DNA of 64,000 nt, taken from positions 60,282,397 to 60,346,396 of the forward strand of contig NC_037088.1 of assembly GCF_002994745.2 (NCBI RefSeq). The letters run 5' to 3'. The position numbers and the translations under genes are program-made. The stretch's first letter is position 1; each line of letters begins with the position of its first letter. Below, in pieces: positions 50,701 to 62,039 of the stretch. The notes beneath the pieces were generated by a model. That model saw only the letters and a list, made by a program, of their open reading frames with translations, searched no databases and was not told the DNA's origin. The stretch comes from Rosa chinensis. Taxonomy: Eukaryota > Streptophyta > Magnoliopsida > Rosales > Rosaceae.

Positions 50701-50744
50701 GTAGGCAATTTTTAAGCTGAAAATGGGTGAGTGGTCATTATCCC
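47728..50744. mobile_element. Mutator-like element carrying a nested hAT element
   Basis: Left terminus GGGAAAATGATCATTTACCC pairs with the right terminus (inverted GGGATAATGACCACTCACCC), with about 80 bp of degenerate TIR including 'aattgcc(c/t)acttgctc(c)actaa'. An exact 9-bp duplication TTAATTTTA flanks it (47719-47727, 50745-50753). The interior has a C-rich, gene-like tract (50040-50470) with open frames on both strands, possibly captured host DNA. No transposase was seen. Confidence 0.88.
48235..49933. mobile_element. hAT-type non-autonomous transposon, nested
   Basis: Termini TAGGGCTGGGCA and TGCCCAGCCCTA, with an exact 8-bp duplication TCCAATAA (48227-48234, 49934-49941). Subterminal regions are packed with GGCCCGGCCCG-type words at both ends (48255-48420, 49780-49925). 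A GC-rich core (48560-49020) has a roughly 165-bp duplication around 'ctgaaccatatcggcctcct'. No transposase was seen. The host Mutator-like element is the outer layer. Confidence 0.92.
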
Positions 50745-51599
50745 TTAATTTTATTATTTTAACACAAGTAAACTCATTTTCACAGTGAGGAATTTGCAAC
50801 TCAAGTTACATAGTTGAAAATGTTGTGATGCCTGTTATGTTACTGAAAAATGGAAAACATCAAGCTAAAAGAGAGCTATTTGATACTCCTGAGTCCCAAT
50901 CCTAACTAGGTACTTTGCTTAACCCTAGCTCCACCCAATGACATCTCACAACTTAGAAAGTTAAAATTCCATGGGGTTTAGGGTTTAGTGTATATCTTCT
51001 CAGTTACTGTTATGTCCTGCTTTTGTCAAAGCAAATTCAGCCATTTTTGGGTCAAACAGTTCATGGTTCTCCACTATCAAATCTCTGCAGCTATGAATAT
51101 AAAACTTTCTGAATGAGATTTAAAATATATAAGTTTCCTAAGAGAACTTGGGATAGACTAGTTAGGAAGGGAAAATGGTCAATACGGTACCCCGTCTTTG
51201 CCTCCTTATAACTTTTAGTACCTCAGCTTTGAAAAATATCAATACGGTACCTGAGGTTCTCAACCAGACAGAAGATTGGTATCTAAACCCATTAGCTCCG
51301 TTATGGCGTTTGCCGACTGGCAATTTTTGAAGGGAATTTTTGTCCTTTCATGTCTTCATCCTCACTAATCTCATCCATGTCCCCAATGATAATAGATTGA
51401 TGGTAGTGATCATGATCTCCTTTGCACCCTCGTCGCACCCAATTATTCTCCCCTCCTCTACCACCATCGCCGCCATTGGAAAAAGGCCCATAAGAATCTA
51501 AGACCAAGTGTGTTGATGCTAGCTGTAAATATAGTGTTGTGCTTCTTCTCTGCTTGTTTTAATTTTGATTAGTTTTCTGCCCTGTGTTGTTGGGTGGGC

Positions 51600-52830
51600 T
51601 AAGCAAGTGTTTGAAGCTAAATTTGGCAAGACCTACATGACGTTAAGCCGGGTCCCACATGAAGCAAGCCTGGGTCATAGTGAGCCGTGATATAATAAAT
51701 ATTTAGCCGAACCCCAGCTCACTTCAGCTGAGGTCTGGCTCACTTCAGCCGAGGTCTGGCTCACTTCAGCCGAGATCTGGCTCACTTCACCTCAGCCGAT
51801 AAAAGCGTTTCAATTGGTCAAGGACATTGATGGCAGGACATTATGAGCAGATAAAAGTTACTAAATGTCAAATTCTACATTCAGAGACATTGCAGCACTA
51901 AGTGTGGTCGTTACAAAAATAAGCATTGAAGAGTCATGATGGTCTGTTACAAAAATAAGCATTGAAGAGTCATGATGGTTGATTGCCAGTTATGCACATC
52001 AAAGGAATTTTATTCTTAGAATTCAATTTGTAATCAATTTAGTCTCAACAATTAAAACTGAGATTGTATTTGTTTTATTATCTTTATTCTGTACTATAAA
52101 AAGGGCTGTAGACATCCTTATTAGAGGTACTTGACCAAAAACACAATAGCTCAATACAAATTCAACATTCTTAAATTCTCTATCGCATCTCTACACTCTA
52201 TCAATTTACAATATCTCTCGTGAATTATTTTACTTACTGGTATTGTTCTTGTCTTTCCTGCACTTTACATTCTTGCAAATTTATTTTATCATTCTTTATA
52301 TCTCTTGCTCATTATTTTTCCTGCACTTAATTTCTTTGCATTTACTCTCCTGCATTTACTTTTTCACAAATCATATTAAGAAAATCATATAAACAAGTGT
52401 TTAGGGTTCATGCGTTTCTTCATCCGTACTCATATTGAATCAAGGCATCAGGGTAACACCTTATACTTTGATTTTGTTTTTACTGTGACTTGTGAGTATC
52501 TGCATCCTATAGATTTATCAATTGTCACTCGCACTTTCATATTCACTCACCGAGTTGCACAGCACGAACACTCCGTAAAGTCCTTGCATCTAAGGCAGAT
52601 AGAACCTCGCGGCCGAGATCGATCCTTCCTCGGCCCATAATCAACTGATTAGCAGTCAGATCAGCGCAAACTTAGTAACCTAGATCAAAACCTCGCTCGA
52701 TCTCTAGGCCGTGAGTTGGCACACCCGCGCACACGTTACCAAGCCAGAAGGATGCGTGTAAGCCAAGAAGACCTCGGTCAAGTGACACGTGGCCGAGACG
52801 ATTTTTGAGCGAACAACATGTCATAGGAAT
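51600..52830 (+). repeat. LTR-like tract inside the Mutator-like element
   Basis: Contains ACTATAAAAAGGGC (about 52092-52105, TATA-like), then repeated 'ctcacttcagc(c)gag(g/a)tctgg' words (51718-51790) and a GCCGAG-rich 3' part, in the order of an LTR U3-R-U5. A pair of boundaries with a duplication was not found. Confidence 0.35.
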
Positions 52831-52853
52831 TATCGGTGGTTGAATGAATGCAT

Positions 52854-53161
52854 GACACATTTACTTAATTGGAATGAAAAATAATCATAAATCAGAGACA
52901 AGTGGAATGAGAGAAGAAAGGAATCGGTATTGATTCCGGATGATTGATTCTTAAACCTATCTCCCCAATTCGTAATCAAATTCCTGAGTATTTAGGAATA
53001 GATTCCTAATAAGGAGGTGTGACCTACATCTATTCTGATTCCTTCATGTGTTAGTAAACTCATGAATTCTTTTATTGAATGATTCCTTTATGTGTTAGTA
53101 AACGCAGGAATATTTTTATCCGGTAATCATTCATTCCCATTCCAAGTAAGTAAACGTGCCC
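52854..53161. mobile_element. MITE with GGCACGTTTACTTACTTGGA-type termini
   Basis: Left GACACATTTACTTAATTGGA pairs with the inverted right terminus GGGCACGTTTACTTACTTGG. The internal halves also mirror each other ('attcctgagtatttaggaat', 'gattcctaat'). A target-site duplication was not identified. Confidence 0.55.
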
Positions 53162-54100
53162 GCAGTGTAGTGTAGTGAGATTAGAGGAAGACTTTCAATT
53201 TTGAATTCATAATCCTCAAACCTTTTTATTTTATTTTTTTATAATAGAAAGGCTACTGATCAATGCATTTCCAAGGGGTAACCACTTGTCAATCCTCACT
53301 GAACCACTTCCTAAACTTTGGAAAGCGACCTGAGCTCATTGAAGGAGAATCGATCCCTGGATCATCTCCTTAACGAAAACCACACGATTTTGTTCTCTCC
53401 AAAATAATCATGAGAGCATGCTATTTGATTGCATTCCGAGACGGGTTTCGACGATCACCGACGAAACGTAGCGTTTGATCAGCATCTAGTCTCTCCGAGC
53501 AATAAGCAGAAAGGTGTGAATGTGTTTGTTTCTCATCACAGAAGTAAAAGTAACAGAGATTGGGTTTTTGAATTGAAATTTCTAGGTCGGGAGTTGGGGA
53601 TGAACAACACCAGCAAGAGGAAATGAAATAGATCCCAATCCTCAAACCTTTTGGGTTTAGTAAACCTGAATCATATAATTGAAAGTTTGAAACCCATTTG
53701 AATCAAAATCATGGCAACATTCCCGCATCAACTTCGATTCATCAATCACATGACCATGCATGTTTTTCAATGTTCATGGTCCAATTTGATCTCCACTCTT
53801 CTGGTTCGAGTAAGAAATGCAGATTGAGACGGAGTATGAAAAACCTTAAGCCCCTTTTGCTTTTCTGCAGAACCTGGGTTTTGAATGGTCATTTAAAAAT
53901 CTCTTAATTCAAACTCTGATTGTACAAAGCAATTGGGGAAAACCCATATCTGTCACCCGAAATCTCGCTCCACCACCACCAGAATTCCATCACTTTTTAC
54001 ATTCCAATCCATATACCATAGCCAATTCCATAGACTCTTCTTCTTCATGTTCTTGCAGTTCAAGCATGGGGCTTTCGGGTTGAAGCCTTGAAGGCGACAT

Positions 54101-54132
<32 letters not shown>
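54101..54132 (+). repeat. (GA)n microsatellite
   Basis: About 16 GA units, read directly. It accounts for the Ser/Leu-rich open frame on the opposite strand. Confidence 0.95.
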
Positions 54133-54135
<3 letters not shown>

Positions 54136-55599
54136 TGCTTGAAGGAAAAAAAAAAATTAGGCATGAAAGGGACAAAAATACCCTTCAAATATTGTCAACA
54201 GACGCCGTAACGGAACTAACTTCTTTAGGCACCAATTTTCGATCAGATTGAGAACCTCAGGTACCGTATTGATATTTTTCAAAGCTAAGGTACCAAAAGT
54301 GATAAGGAGACAAATGCGGAGTACCGTACGGATCATTTTCTCAATTAGGAATGTGAAAATGTCTGTGCACTTCAGTTTGTTTTATATAAATAGTAACGGT
54401 ACCTAGGAACTTAAAATCCATAAACAATGATCCATGACTTTGCACACTTTTGATAGTTTATTCAAGCAAACAGTTTGTTCAAGTTTGATGTGTAAGTACC
54501 AAAAGCAAGATTGCAAGATTGTTTTACTTCAGAGTCTTCATTAGAATCTGGTCAATCCAGAGAGAGGGGCTCTTCCAGATGCTCTTAGATGAATAAGCTC
54601 ATAATACAATGTCCTCACATAAATCACATACAAAATAGACAGTGGAAAAGAAAAAACACAAAAGTAAAACAAAGAATGAGGCCCTTTTTAATGATTGAGT
54701 CTCTCTTTGCTATTACGAGGAGGCATTCTCTGTGGTTCCAAATGATTAATATATAATGATTTGAATGATCATCTGATTTTTTGGTACCCAAGTAAAGAAT
54801 AAACTCAATAAAGTGCCCCAAAAAGTTGCTAATGGAATGACTTAGACAAAAGAAAAGAAGCAAGATGAAGATAACATTGGTATTTGTATTTTTTAATCCA
54901 ATCGCATGACCAATGAGTTTTGGAATTATTAACCTGGATCCCTCAAAGGAGAAATTATAAGGCCCCCACTATCTATTTTTGTCTTCATGAATCATGCTAA
55001 GCCAATATCGAGGTTGATAGAAAATAAAGGAAGATCAGATACCTTTCAGGCTTTCACCTTTGTCTTGCTAGTAGCATCACCAATGGCTTTATTTGTTGGC
55101 TCTAGTCAAATTTAAATTTTACATGACAAATTTGATATAACAATATTTTGACTAATTTTAACTCTAACGGAGATGTCAAATTTGAATATTACTTTAATAT
55201 ATAAAATTCTATTTATGTTGTTTTTTCTTTGTTTTTTTTTTTTTTATCTTGTAAATCAAAGATCATACAATGAATAGTTCCATTAATAGATGCAATTGAG
55301 ATTACATCAATTTGAGGTATGGGAATACATAGTAGGAAACATAAACAGCTTGAAAACATAAACATATAGTACTTCACAGGAAACCAACAAACTGATACAA
55401 ACTAAAAAAACTAGAAGGCTTTCTTGACCCCCATACAGACTTATGTATCATATTACAAGAGCAACTAGTCTTCAAAAACCACTGGATGAATAAACCGAGT
55501 CAAACTTCATATATCTCCTTGCAAAATTTTCAACTGAAGTTTGGAATAATATGCCCTCTGCTCAGGATTCATAGTAGATGCATGTATCCATAGACATAA

Positions 55600-55745
55600 T
55601 TCTCATTTGAAGCTTTCCCTTATAAACAGTTCCATAGGCGCCTTGGCCTAATTTGTCCTTGAACTGATTTGTAATCCTCATGATATCTGCATAAAAGTAT
55701 CTGCTTGGTTTGAGAGCTCTGTAATCCTCTAAAAAAATTTCAACT
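55600..55745 (-). pseudogene. LRK10-like receptor kinase fragment (start of kinase domain)
   Basis: Minus-strand reading gives QVEIFLEDYRALKPSRYFYA, then DIMRITNQFKDKLGQGAYG and TVYKGKL. This is the juxtamembrane segment and glycine-rich loop of the LRK10L/PR5K receptor-kinase group. A possible acceptor AG lies just before EKQVEIF. After YKGKL the family's VAVK segment with the catalytic lysine is missing, and an unrelated tail ends in a stop near 55560. No other kinase subdomain is in the window, so this is a fragment. Confidence 0.8.
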
Positions 55746-55814
55746 TGTTTTTCTTTTATGTCAGAACTATAGACATAATAAGCTGCAGCAGCAAGTATAG
55801 AACAACATTTCCAA

Positions 55815-58800
55815 GAGGCTTTCTCCTGTGATCCACGCATTACGAATACGGGCTTGGTTGAGAGAACCATCCCTTCCTTAGTCACTGATGAGGAAAACGC
55901 TTCCCTCCTTGCTATGCCATCTCCTGAGGAAGTCTTTGCAGCTGTCAAGAGCATGGATGGGAAGAGTGCTCCCGGCCCAGATGGCTTCAGTGGAGACTTC
56001 TTCACTTTTTGTTGGCCTGTAGTCGCAAATGATGTGATTAGGGCAACTCAAAGTTTCTTTCACAATGGGTTCATTCTGCCTCACTTTAACTCGAACACCC
56101 TTATCTTTATACCAAAGGTACATGACTCAGAGAGCATCTCTGACTTCCGCCCTATTGCACTTGCTAATTTTGTTTTTAAAATCATCACAAGGATTGTTGC
56201 AGATAGACTTGGTCCCATAGCTTCGCGGATCGTCTCCCCCAACCAGAGCGCATTTATCAAAGGGCGCTCCATCACTGACCCCATTGTTCTTACCTCTGAA
56301 TGTATTAATTTGCTGGATCATAAATGCAAATATGGTAATGTGGCTATTAAGTTTGATGTTTGCAAAGCTTTTGACACCCTGGATTGGAACTTTTTGTTAC
56401 GTGTCTTAAAAGCCTTCGGATTCACTGCGAACTTCGTGACTTATACCCATGCCATTCTGAAATCAGCTTATCTATCTGTTAATGTCAATGGGCAGGCCTA
56501 TGGCTATTTCACTTGCTCCCGAGGAGTCAGACAAGGTGATCCTTTATCGCCTCTACTTTTCTGCCTTGCTGAGGAGGTCCTAAGCCGAGGTTTTCCTCTC
56601 TTATCTCCACAAACAAGATTAAAAGTATTGCAACGCCGTCAGGCATCTCCCCGCCTTCTCATGTGCTCTTTGCAGATGATATTATGGTGTTCGTGCAAGG
56701 TAAACCTTCTCATCTATGGAACCTTCTTTCTTTTATGGATGAGTATGCTTTGAATTCTGGCCAGGTTATAAACAAAACGAAGTCACATCTGTTCCTCGGG
56801 AAGCATGCTTTGTTGACACAACACCGAATTAGCCGGATATTGGGGATTCATGTGGACAAACTTCCCTTCACATATCTTGGAGTCCCAATTTTTACTGGAC
56901 ATCCGAAACCTGAGCACCTAGCTTCAATTGCGGACAAAGTGCGATGTAAGCTCAACTCTTGGAAAGGTAGGCAATTATCACAGGCAGGTAGAGTACAGCT
57001 CATTTCCTCAGTGATTCATGGCATTTTGATATACAGTTTTCAAGTTTATGAATGGCCCAAGGCCCTGCTAAAGAAAGTTCAAAGATGGATCAGGAACTTC
57101 TTTTGGAACGGGGACCCTCTCAAGGATGGCTCCGCCCTCATCGCTTAGAACACAGTCTGTACCCCAAAAGAGCAGGGGGGATTAGGACTAAAAAATATTT
57201 TCACTCTGAACAGGGCCTTGCTTCTCAAAAGATGTTGGGACGTTGCCTCTCGTGCGTCCACCTCTACCAATTTTCTGCACGATCGGTTTGTAAAAATTGG
57301 TCTGCAACCATACTCTTATTATAAAAAATCTTCGGTTTGGTTAGGTCTCAAGAAGCTCTGGCCAAGGTTGTCGGAAGGGGTTCAGTGGCTAGTTGGTAAT
57401 GGCAATTCCATTAGATTTTGGCGTGACAATTGGTTGGGGGAAACCATTGCTTCTTCCCTCAATTATGTTCAAGAGGTCCAAAAGCTATTAAATGATAAAG
57501 TGTCTTGCTTCATTGCGAATGGGCGGTGGAACTTACCTTCAAGCTTCTGTCGCACGTTGCCTACTCTTGCCCAGTCCATCCGCTCAATTGAGCTTCTAGA
57601 GGAGCCCTCCCCTGATCAGATTATTTGGTCCTAAACGGCGTCAGGGTCACTGACATCCAGTGATGCTTACAACGCCTTGGACCTTCCTACGTCTGGCCCC
57701 TTATGGTGCAAGCACATTTGGCATGCTGCAATACAGCCTAGAAAGAGTGTCACTACCTGGAAAGTCTTGCATGGAAAAATTCAAACAGATGATTTTCTTC
57801 AGATACGGGGTACATGCCTTTGTTCTAGATGCCTCCTCTGTGGGACAAACTCCGAATCACGTATGCATCTTTTCCAGACTTGTGAGATCGCCAGTTCATT
57901 ATGGAATTGGCTTCACCATCTCTTCAGATTGCGGCTTCCCCCGGGTGCGTCGCTCAGTGATTTTTTCCTTGATAACTTGCTATCCTCCCTCGATTACTCC
58001 TCCAGGTTATTGTGGTACATAGCTGTCTGCAACCTCCTTTGGTGCATCTGGCATGAAAGGAACAAAATTAAGTTTGTTGGGGGTGCCTTTTGTCTAGCAA
58101 GATTTAAGCAGTTCTTCACCCTATCACTAAGGGAATCCGCAAGGTTGGTATTTGCCTCATCCTCCCTGGCATCCACTACAGCTCCCATTTTTGGCCTATT
58201 GGGCATCTCCCCCCTTCGCCCCATGGCACCTCGTTACATTCCAGTCACATGGACTCCCCCGCCAGAGAATTGGTTCAAAGCAAACTCAGATGGCTCTTTT
58301 CGAGATCCCAATCATGCTGGCTTCGGAGGCATTTTTAGAAATAGTGAGGCAACTTTCTTAGGTGCCTTCTCTTGTAAAGCAATTGTGCCATGGGCCATTG
58401 ACATTGAGTTATTGGCAGTAATGGCGGTTGTTAAAGTGGCAAGTGATCGTAACTGGTTTCCTCTATGGTTAGAGACCGATTCAATGTTGGTTATGCACTA
58501 CCTTAAAAACCCATCCAGGGTGCCTTGGCGTCTTCGCACTAGATGGAAAAACTGTGTTGCTTCGATTAGACAATTGCAAGTGCACATCTCCCATATCTAT
58601 AGAGAGGGGAACCGCGTGGCCGACAAGCTGGCCAATTTTGGCGCCACAAATGACAATCCAACTTGGTGGGACTCAATTCCGCCTTTCCTGCTTAGCTCTT
58701 TTGGTCATGACTATTCAGCCCAGATGGACTACCGGTTTCGGTAATTGGTTCAGTTCGCTAGTTTGGTTCCTCTTATTCATGACAGTTTGATTTCAGTTTT

Positions 58801-59034
58801 TCTCTTCCTGCGATACTAATTGGTTCTTTAATCAGTGTTTTCATGGGCTCCTTTCTGGAGTTCCAATTTGTTCTTTCACTTTCAGTTGCTTGATCTCCTG
58901 TGTAAACAGCTCGGGGTACAGGTTGTTATGTCCCCCCCGTTGCTTTTTTTATTTAATTATTAGATCCGGGCGTGGGGCTGAGCCTCCCAGCTCGGCTGGG
59001 TTCCAAACCCTTTAAAAAAAAAAAAAAAAAAAAA
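55815..59034 (+). mobile_element. LINE (L1-type), 5'-truncated, with ORF2 and poly(A)
   Basis: ORF2 begins inside the RT region: KSMDGKSAPGPDGFSGDFF, DFRPIALANFVFKII, NQSAFIKGRSITD and RGVRQGDPLSPLLF. After a frameshift near 56590 come the catalytic FADD box (MLFADDIMVF, 56663), then LGVPIFTGHPKPEH, RQLSQAGRVQLI and WIRNFFWNG. Stops at 57147 and 57632 replace Trp codons. Beyond are the zf-RVT region and a complete RNase H (NSDGSFRDPNHAGFGGIFR, ETDSMLVMHYL, REGNRVADKLANFG) to the stop at 58742. A 21-A tail lies at 59014-59034. Three lesions only, so it is a recent but inactive copy. The target-site duplication was not found. Confidence 0.92.
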
Positions 59035-59354
59035 GTAGTATGAGTACAAATGAACCCATGGATGCACCTGCAAGTTAATACTCTTGAGTAGATATCCACA
59101 TTGCATATGAGATATTAAACAAACTAAAGAACCTGTTAGAAAACTCACCACAGGCTACTAACTTTGTTACCCAACCTGTAAAAGGATAATAGAAATATCA
59201 GACCACATTTGTCAAATTAAGTATTTGAGTAGTGAGCTATTGCTAGTTTGCTACGACATAACTAATGGTGTAACATTGCAAGGACTATAGATGCAGGCTT
59301 TTAGAAAAGTATGGTTGTTGACACAAAAGTTCAATAAATTATTGTGGAAATTAC

Positions 59355-59624
59355 CTGTGAAGAAGTCATGATCTGTTGGACATTTTCTGAGGAGGGCTTT
59401 TTAAGGAGCCATGCTATATCTAAAATAACTTCGGAAAATGCTCTGTGTCTGAGTGAAGATGCTTCACAAGAGGTCAACAGAGAACCACTGGAAGAAACGT
59501 CTGATGATCCTCGCACAAAAAGAGATTCTTCTAATCTTTTTTTAATAGTCTCCATTTCAGCACAAATCTCTTTGTTCCCAATGAGTACAGGTAAAAAGTC
59601 TGATAACCCAGATTCATTTTCAAC
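59355..59624 (-). pseudogene. isolated exon, SPL7-like (tentative)
   Basis: A 90-codon open exon with a donor GTAATT after ...QIMTSSQ (59354-59349) and an acceptor TATATTCCAG now displaced to 60908 by the element inserted nine bases into the exon. The reading includes FLPVLIGNKEICAEMETIKK, SFRG-like FVRGSSDVSSSG and VILDIAWLLKKPSSENV. From memory this resembles the C-terminal half of SQUAMOSA-promoter-binding-like 7, a copper-response regulator; that is uncertain. No neighbouring SPL exon (no SBP zinc-finger domain) was found, so it is an orphan fragment. Its open frame suggests recent capture. Confidence 0.5.
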
Positions 59625-59669
59625 AGGGGCAGATCCAGGATTGAAACTTTGGGCGGGTTGGGATTTCTT

Positions 59670-59709
<40 letters not shown>

Positions 59710-60898
59710 AGAAGCTCGACGGTGCGAGAGAATTTTATTAATTTAAGAAAAATGTACACCTAGTCAGGGGGGGGGACGTAATGAGCCTTACCCCTCAAAT
59801 GCATATCTATACAAAACTAAAAAACAAAATCAACAACAAAATAAACGTGCAATGCAATACAAGAACCTAAACTAACCACAATATAAGCCACAATGATATA
59901 TATGCACTGATGCACAATGAAACTATGAAAGGAAAAGAAAAAAGCACCTCAGATTCTCGGAAAGCAGTAGACTCATTGACTCAAGCTTTTGTTATTCACT
60001 TAATCCCTTTGTGTTCCACTTTGTATTTCTAGATTTGGATTATCAAACAAGACAACAACTGCAGCTAAAAAAAGCAGCAAATAGGTTGGTTCAATGAAAC
60101 CGCTTGACAGTTTACACAAATCAATCACAATTCAGTGACAGATCACAGATATGTTCCCATTTTATACAATCATACCTCCATTTATAAGTTCTCCAATCGG
60201 ATCATCCACTTAATCAATTAATCAAACATTCAAACCCACAGACCCACTTACCCACATCACATTTAACCCACATCAATTAAACAATAAAATGATAAATTGC
60301 AGATTTGCAAGACAAGGAGAAGGAGAGAATGCTCAACAGTCAACACTGCATACCAGATTTCCAGAATTCCAGACGATGAGACGAAGAAAATTTGACCGTA
60401 AGTCCCGAAGTCCGCAACCTTCATTCTTCAATGAGTTCAATCCACGAAATCTTCACCTGAATACAACCTACGAACATGAATTTCACATCAATCCTTAAAC
60501 CCTATAAATTGCCCCAAATTGGATTGACTCAATTAAACAAAATCTTACATTGAATAATTAAATCATTGCCCCAAATTGATGTTGATGTCTTGGAGAAGCC
60601 GAGAATGCCAGAGCCCAGAGGCCAGAGCTGCAGATTTGCAGAAGTTTAGAGGAGGAGGAGGAGTGGAGGAGCCTACAGCTGAGGGTCAGATTAGACGAAC
60701 TGGGGCTGGAGCATAGTCGAAGAATCGAAGTCGACTAGTAGAGTGAACGAGAAAAAAAAATTAGACCGGCTTGGGCTGGAGTGCGACAATACCCAACTAA
60801 AAAAAAAAATGGTATATATCTAATTTTTTTTTTTAGCCCAAAATTCTTGGACGAGCTTGAGCTCGCCCCACTTATATACTATACTGGATCCGCCCGTG
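59625..60898. mobile_element. 1.27-kb element with AGGGGCAGATCCAG termini, in the SPL7-like exon
   Basis: Left AGGGGCAGATCCAG and inverted right CACGGGCGGATCCAG. An exact 9-bp duplication ATTTTCAAC flanks it (59616-59624, 60899-60907), as in Mutator-like elements. The element contains a (TA)n run (59676-59703), a G run (59766-59774) and no transposase. The small MITE at 26251-26356 has similar ends. Confidence 0.85.
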
Positions 60899-60907
60899 AT
60901 TTTCAAC

Positions 60908-61697
60908 CTGGAATATAGTTATATTCAATGATAAATTACCAAAAAAAAGATCTGGACAAACTACTAACACTGACCAACAACCATACAGACTGATCCATGT
61001 TCCTGTTATTCTATGAAGAGAGAAGAAAGTTGAAGACAGCAAAGTGTTAGAATCCACGAGATTCAAATCCAAGTTTCTAATTCCATTAAATTCAAGATCA
61101 TCATGCAAGAAAAGGAAGGACCATAATCATGCAGCTCACTGCATTCTCACATAAATCCAACAATTCCGAGGCATGAATTCCACCAAGATAAAAAATTAAT
61201 GAGCACCCAATTCAATTTCACTTTGGAACAGAAATTCCTAACCGAGACAGATTCTTACGCAATTGAAATTAAATCATGGTCTATAACCAAAACACCTAAA
61301 TAGAGCGTCTGAAAGTAGAGTAATTTATTCACGAAATAGTAGAAGAGAACAATCCCAGAAAAGAAAGAAATTGATTGAGAGAGAAATTAGAATCGACCAT
61401 GATTGAAGGGAAGAGAGGCATCACCTTAGCTCATTGGAACCGGGGTTTCAAAAGCCTAAGTTCTGGGTGAGACAAAGGAAGAAAGGCGGGAAAGGAGAAA
61501 GAGAGACGCACTGAGAAAGTGAGAAACAATAAAAAAAAAAAAAAAAAGAGACAGAAAGAAAGGGGTTGTCAAATTTGACAGAGGAGAGGGACATGCCTAA
61601 TTCACGTGGAAAAAGACATACCGGTTGAAAAAAGATTTGTACTGTTAAAAATAAACGTTGGGCATCCACATGACAATTCACCTCTCCGTTGGAGATG
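60908..61697. other. right part of the 6.6-kb insertion
   Basis: Continues past the acceptor TATATTCCAG of the SPL7-like exon (intron side). It includes a CT/GA-rich stretch (61480-61560) and an A run (61530-61546). No second exon was recognised. It ends at the right terminus CCGTTGGAGATG. Confidence 0.4.
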
Positions 61698-62039
61698 GTC
61701 TAATAGATTTTAGTGTTTAGCACCTGCTATTTCGATAACAAAATCCAACTGCAATTTGACCCCGCTAAAAGCTTTTGCTCTGATCCCACTCGATGTTTCA
61801 TGTGCTCGCAGACTCTGTTGGCCAACCACCAATTCTTCTTGTTTTGTCATTGACAATTTACAAAGGTAGCTTTCAGGTTTTCTGTATTGCAACAGTTCAT
61901 GATGTCCAATATTCCTGACTATTTGAGCACAGTCGTTTTCTAACGATACATTCATTCTAAACGACTGCCATTAGTTGCAAGTCTTATCATATTTATACCT
62001 GTGTGATTACCTTTGAAACTTTCTTTCTATATTGCTGTC

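Larger units (their letters stand above)
51169..54342. mobile_element. long-TIR Mutator-like element
   Basis: TIRs of about 100 bp: the left begins GGGAAAATGGTCAATACGG and the right, inverted, begins GAGAAAATGATCCGTACGG. Both contain TTTGAAAAATATCAATACGG and TACCTGAGGTTCTCAA. Flanks AGTTAGGAA (51160-51168) and AATTAGGAA (54343-54351) match at 8 of 9. Inside are short gene-like minus-strand frames (51507-51301, acidic with SEDEDMKG; 54175-53990, ending HEEEESMELAMVYGLE) of unknown family, an LTR-like tract (about 51600-52830) and a MITE (52854-53161). A related short MITE lies at 63058-63348. Confidence 0.88.
55075..61697. mobile_element. 6.6-kb TIR-bounded insertion carrying fragments of two host genes (Pack-type candidate)
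   Basis: Interrupts arm B at a site continuous in arm A (about 37625). Left end CATCACCAATGG and inverted right end CATCTCCAACGG match at 10 of 12. Flanks TGCTAGTAG and GTCTAATAG match at 6 of 9, so the duplication is only suggestive. It contains, all absent from arm A: a receptor-kinase fragment (55600-55745, -), a LINE (about 55815-59034, +) and an SPL7-like exon (59355-59624, -) split by a further element (59625-60898). No transposase was seen. The ends could also be those of two independent elements. Confidence 0.6.

Noticed and set aside
52410..52640. 76-codon frame MRFFIRTHIESRH...
   Set aside because: Within an LTR-like tract; no domain or splice partner.
55562..56005. 147-codon minus-strand frame joining kinase and upstream sequence
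   Set aside because: The first part is antisense to the LINE RT; only the kinase part (about 55600-55745) is meaningful.
59344..59709. 121-codon plus-strand frame
   Set aside because: Antisense to the SPL7-like exon and runs into the inserted element's TA repeat.
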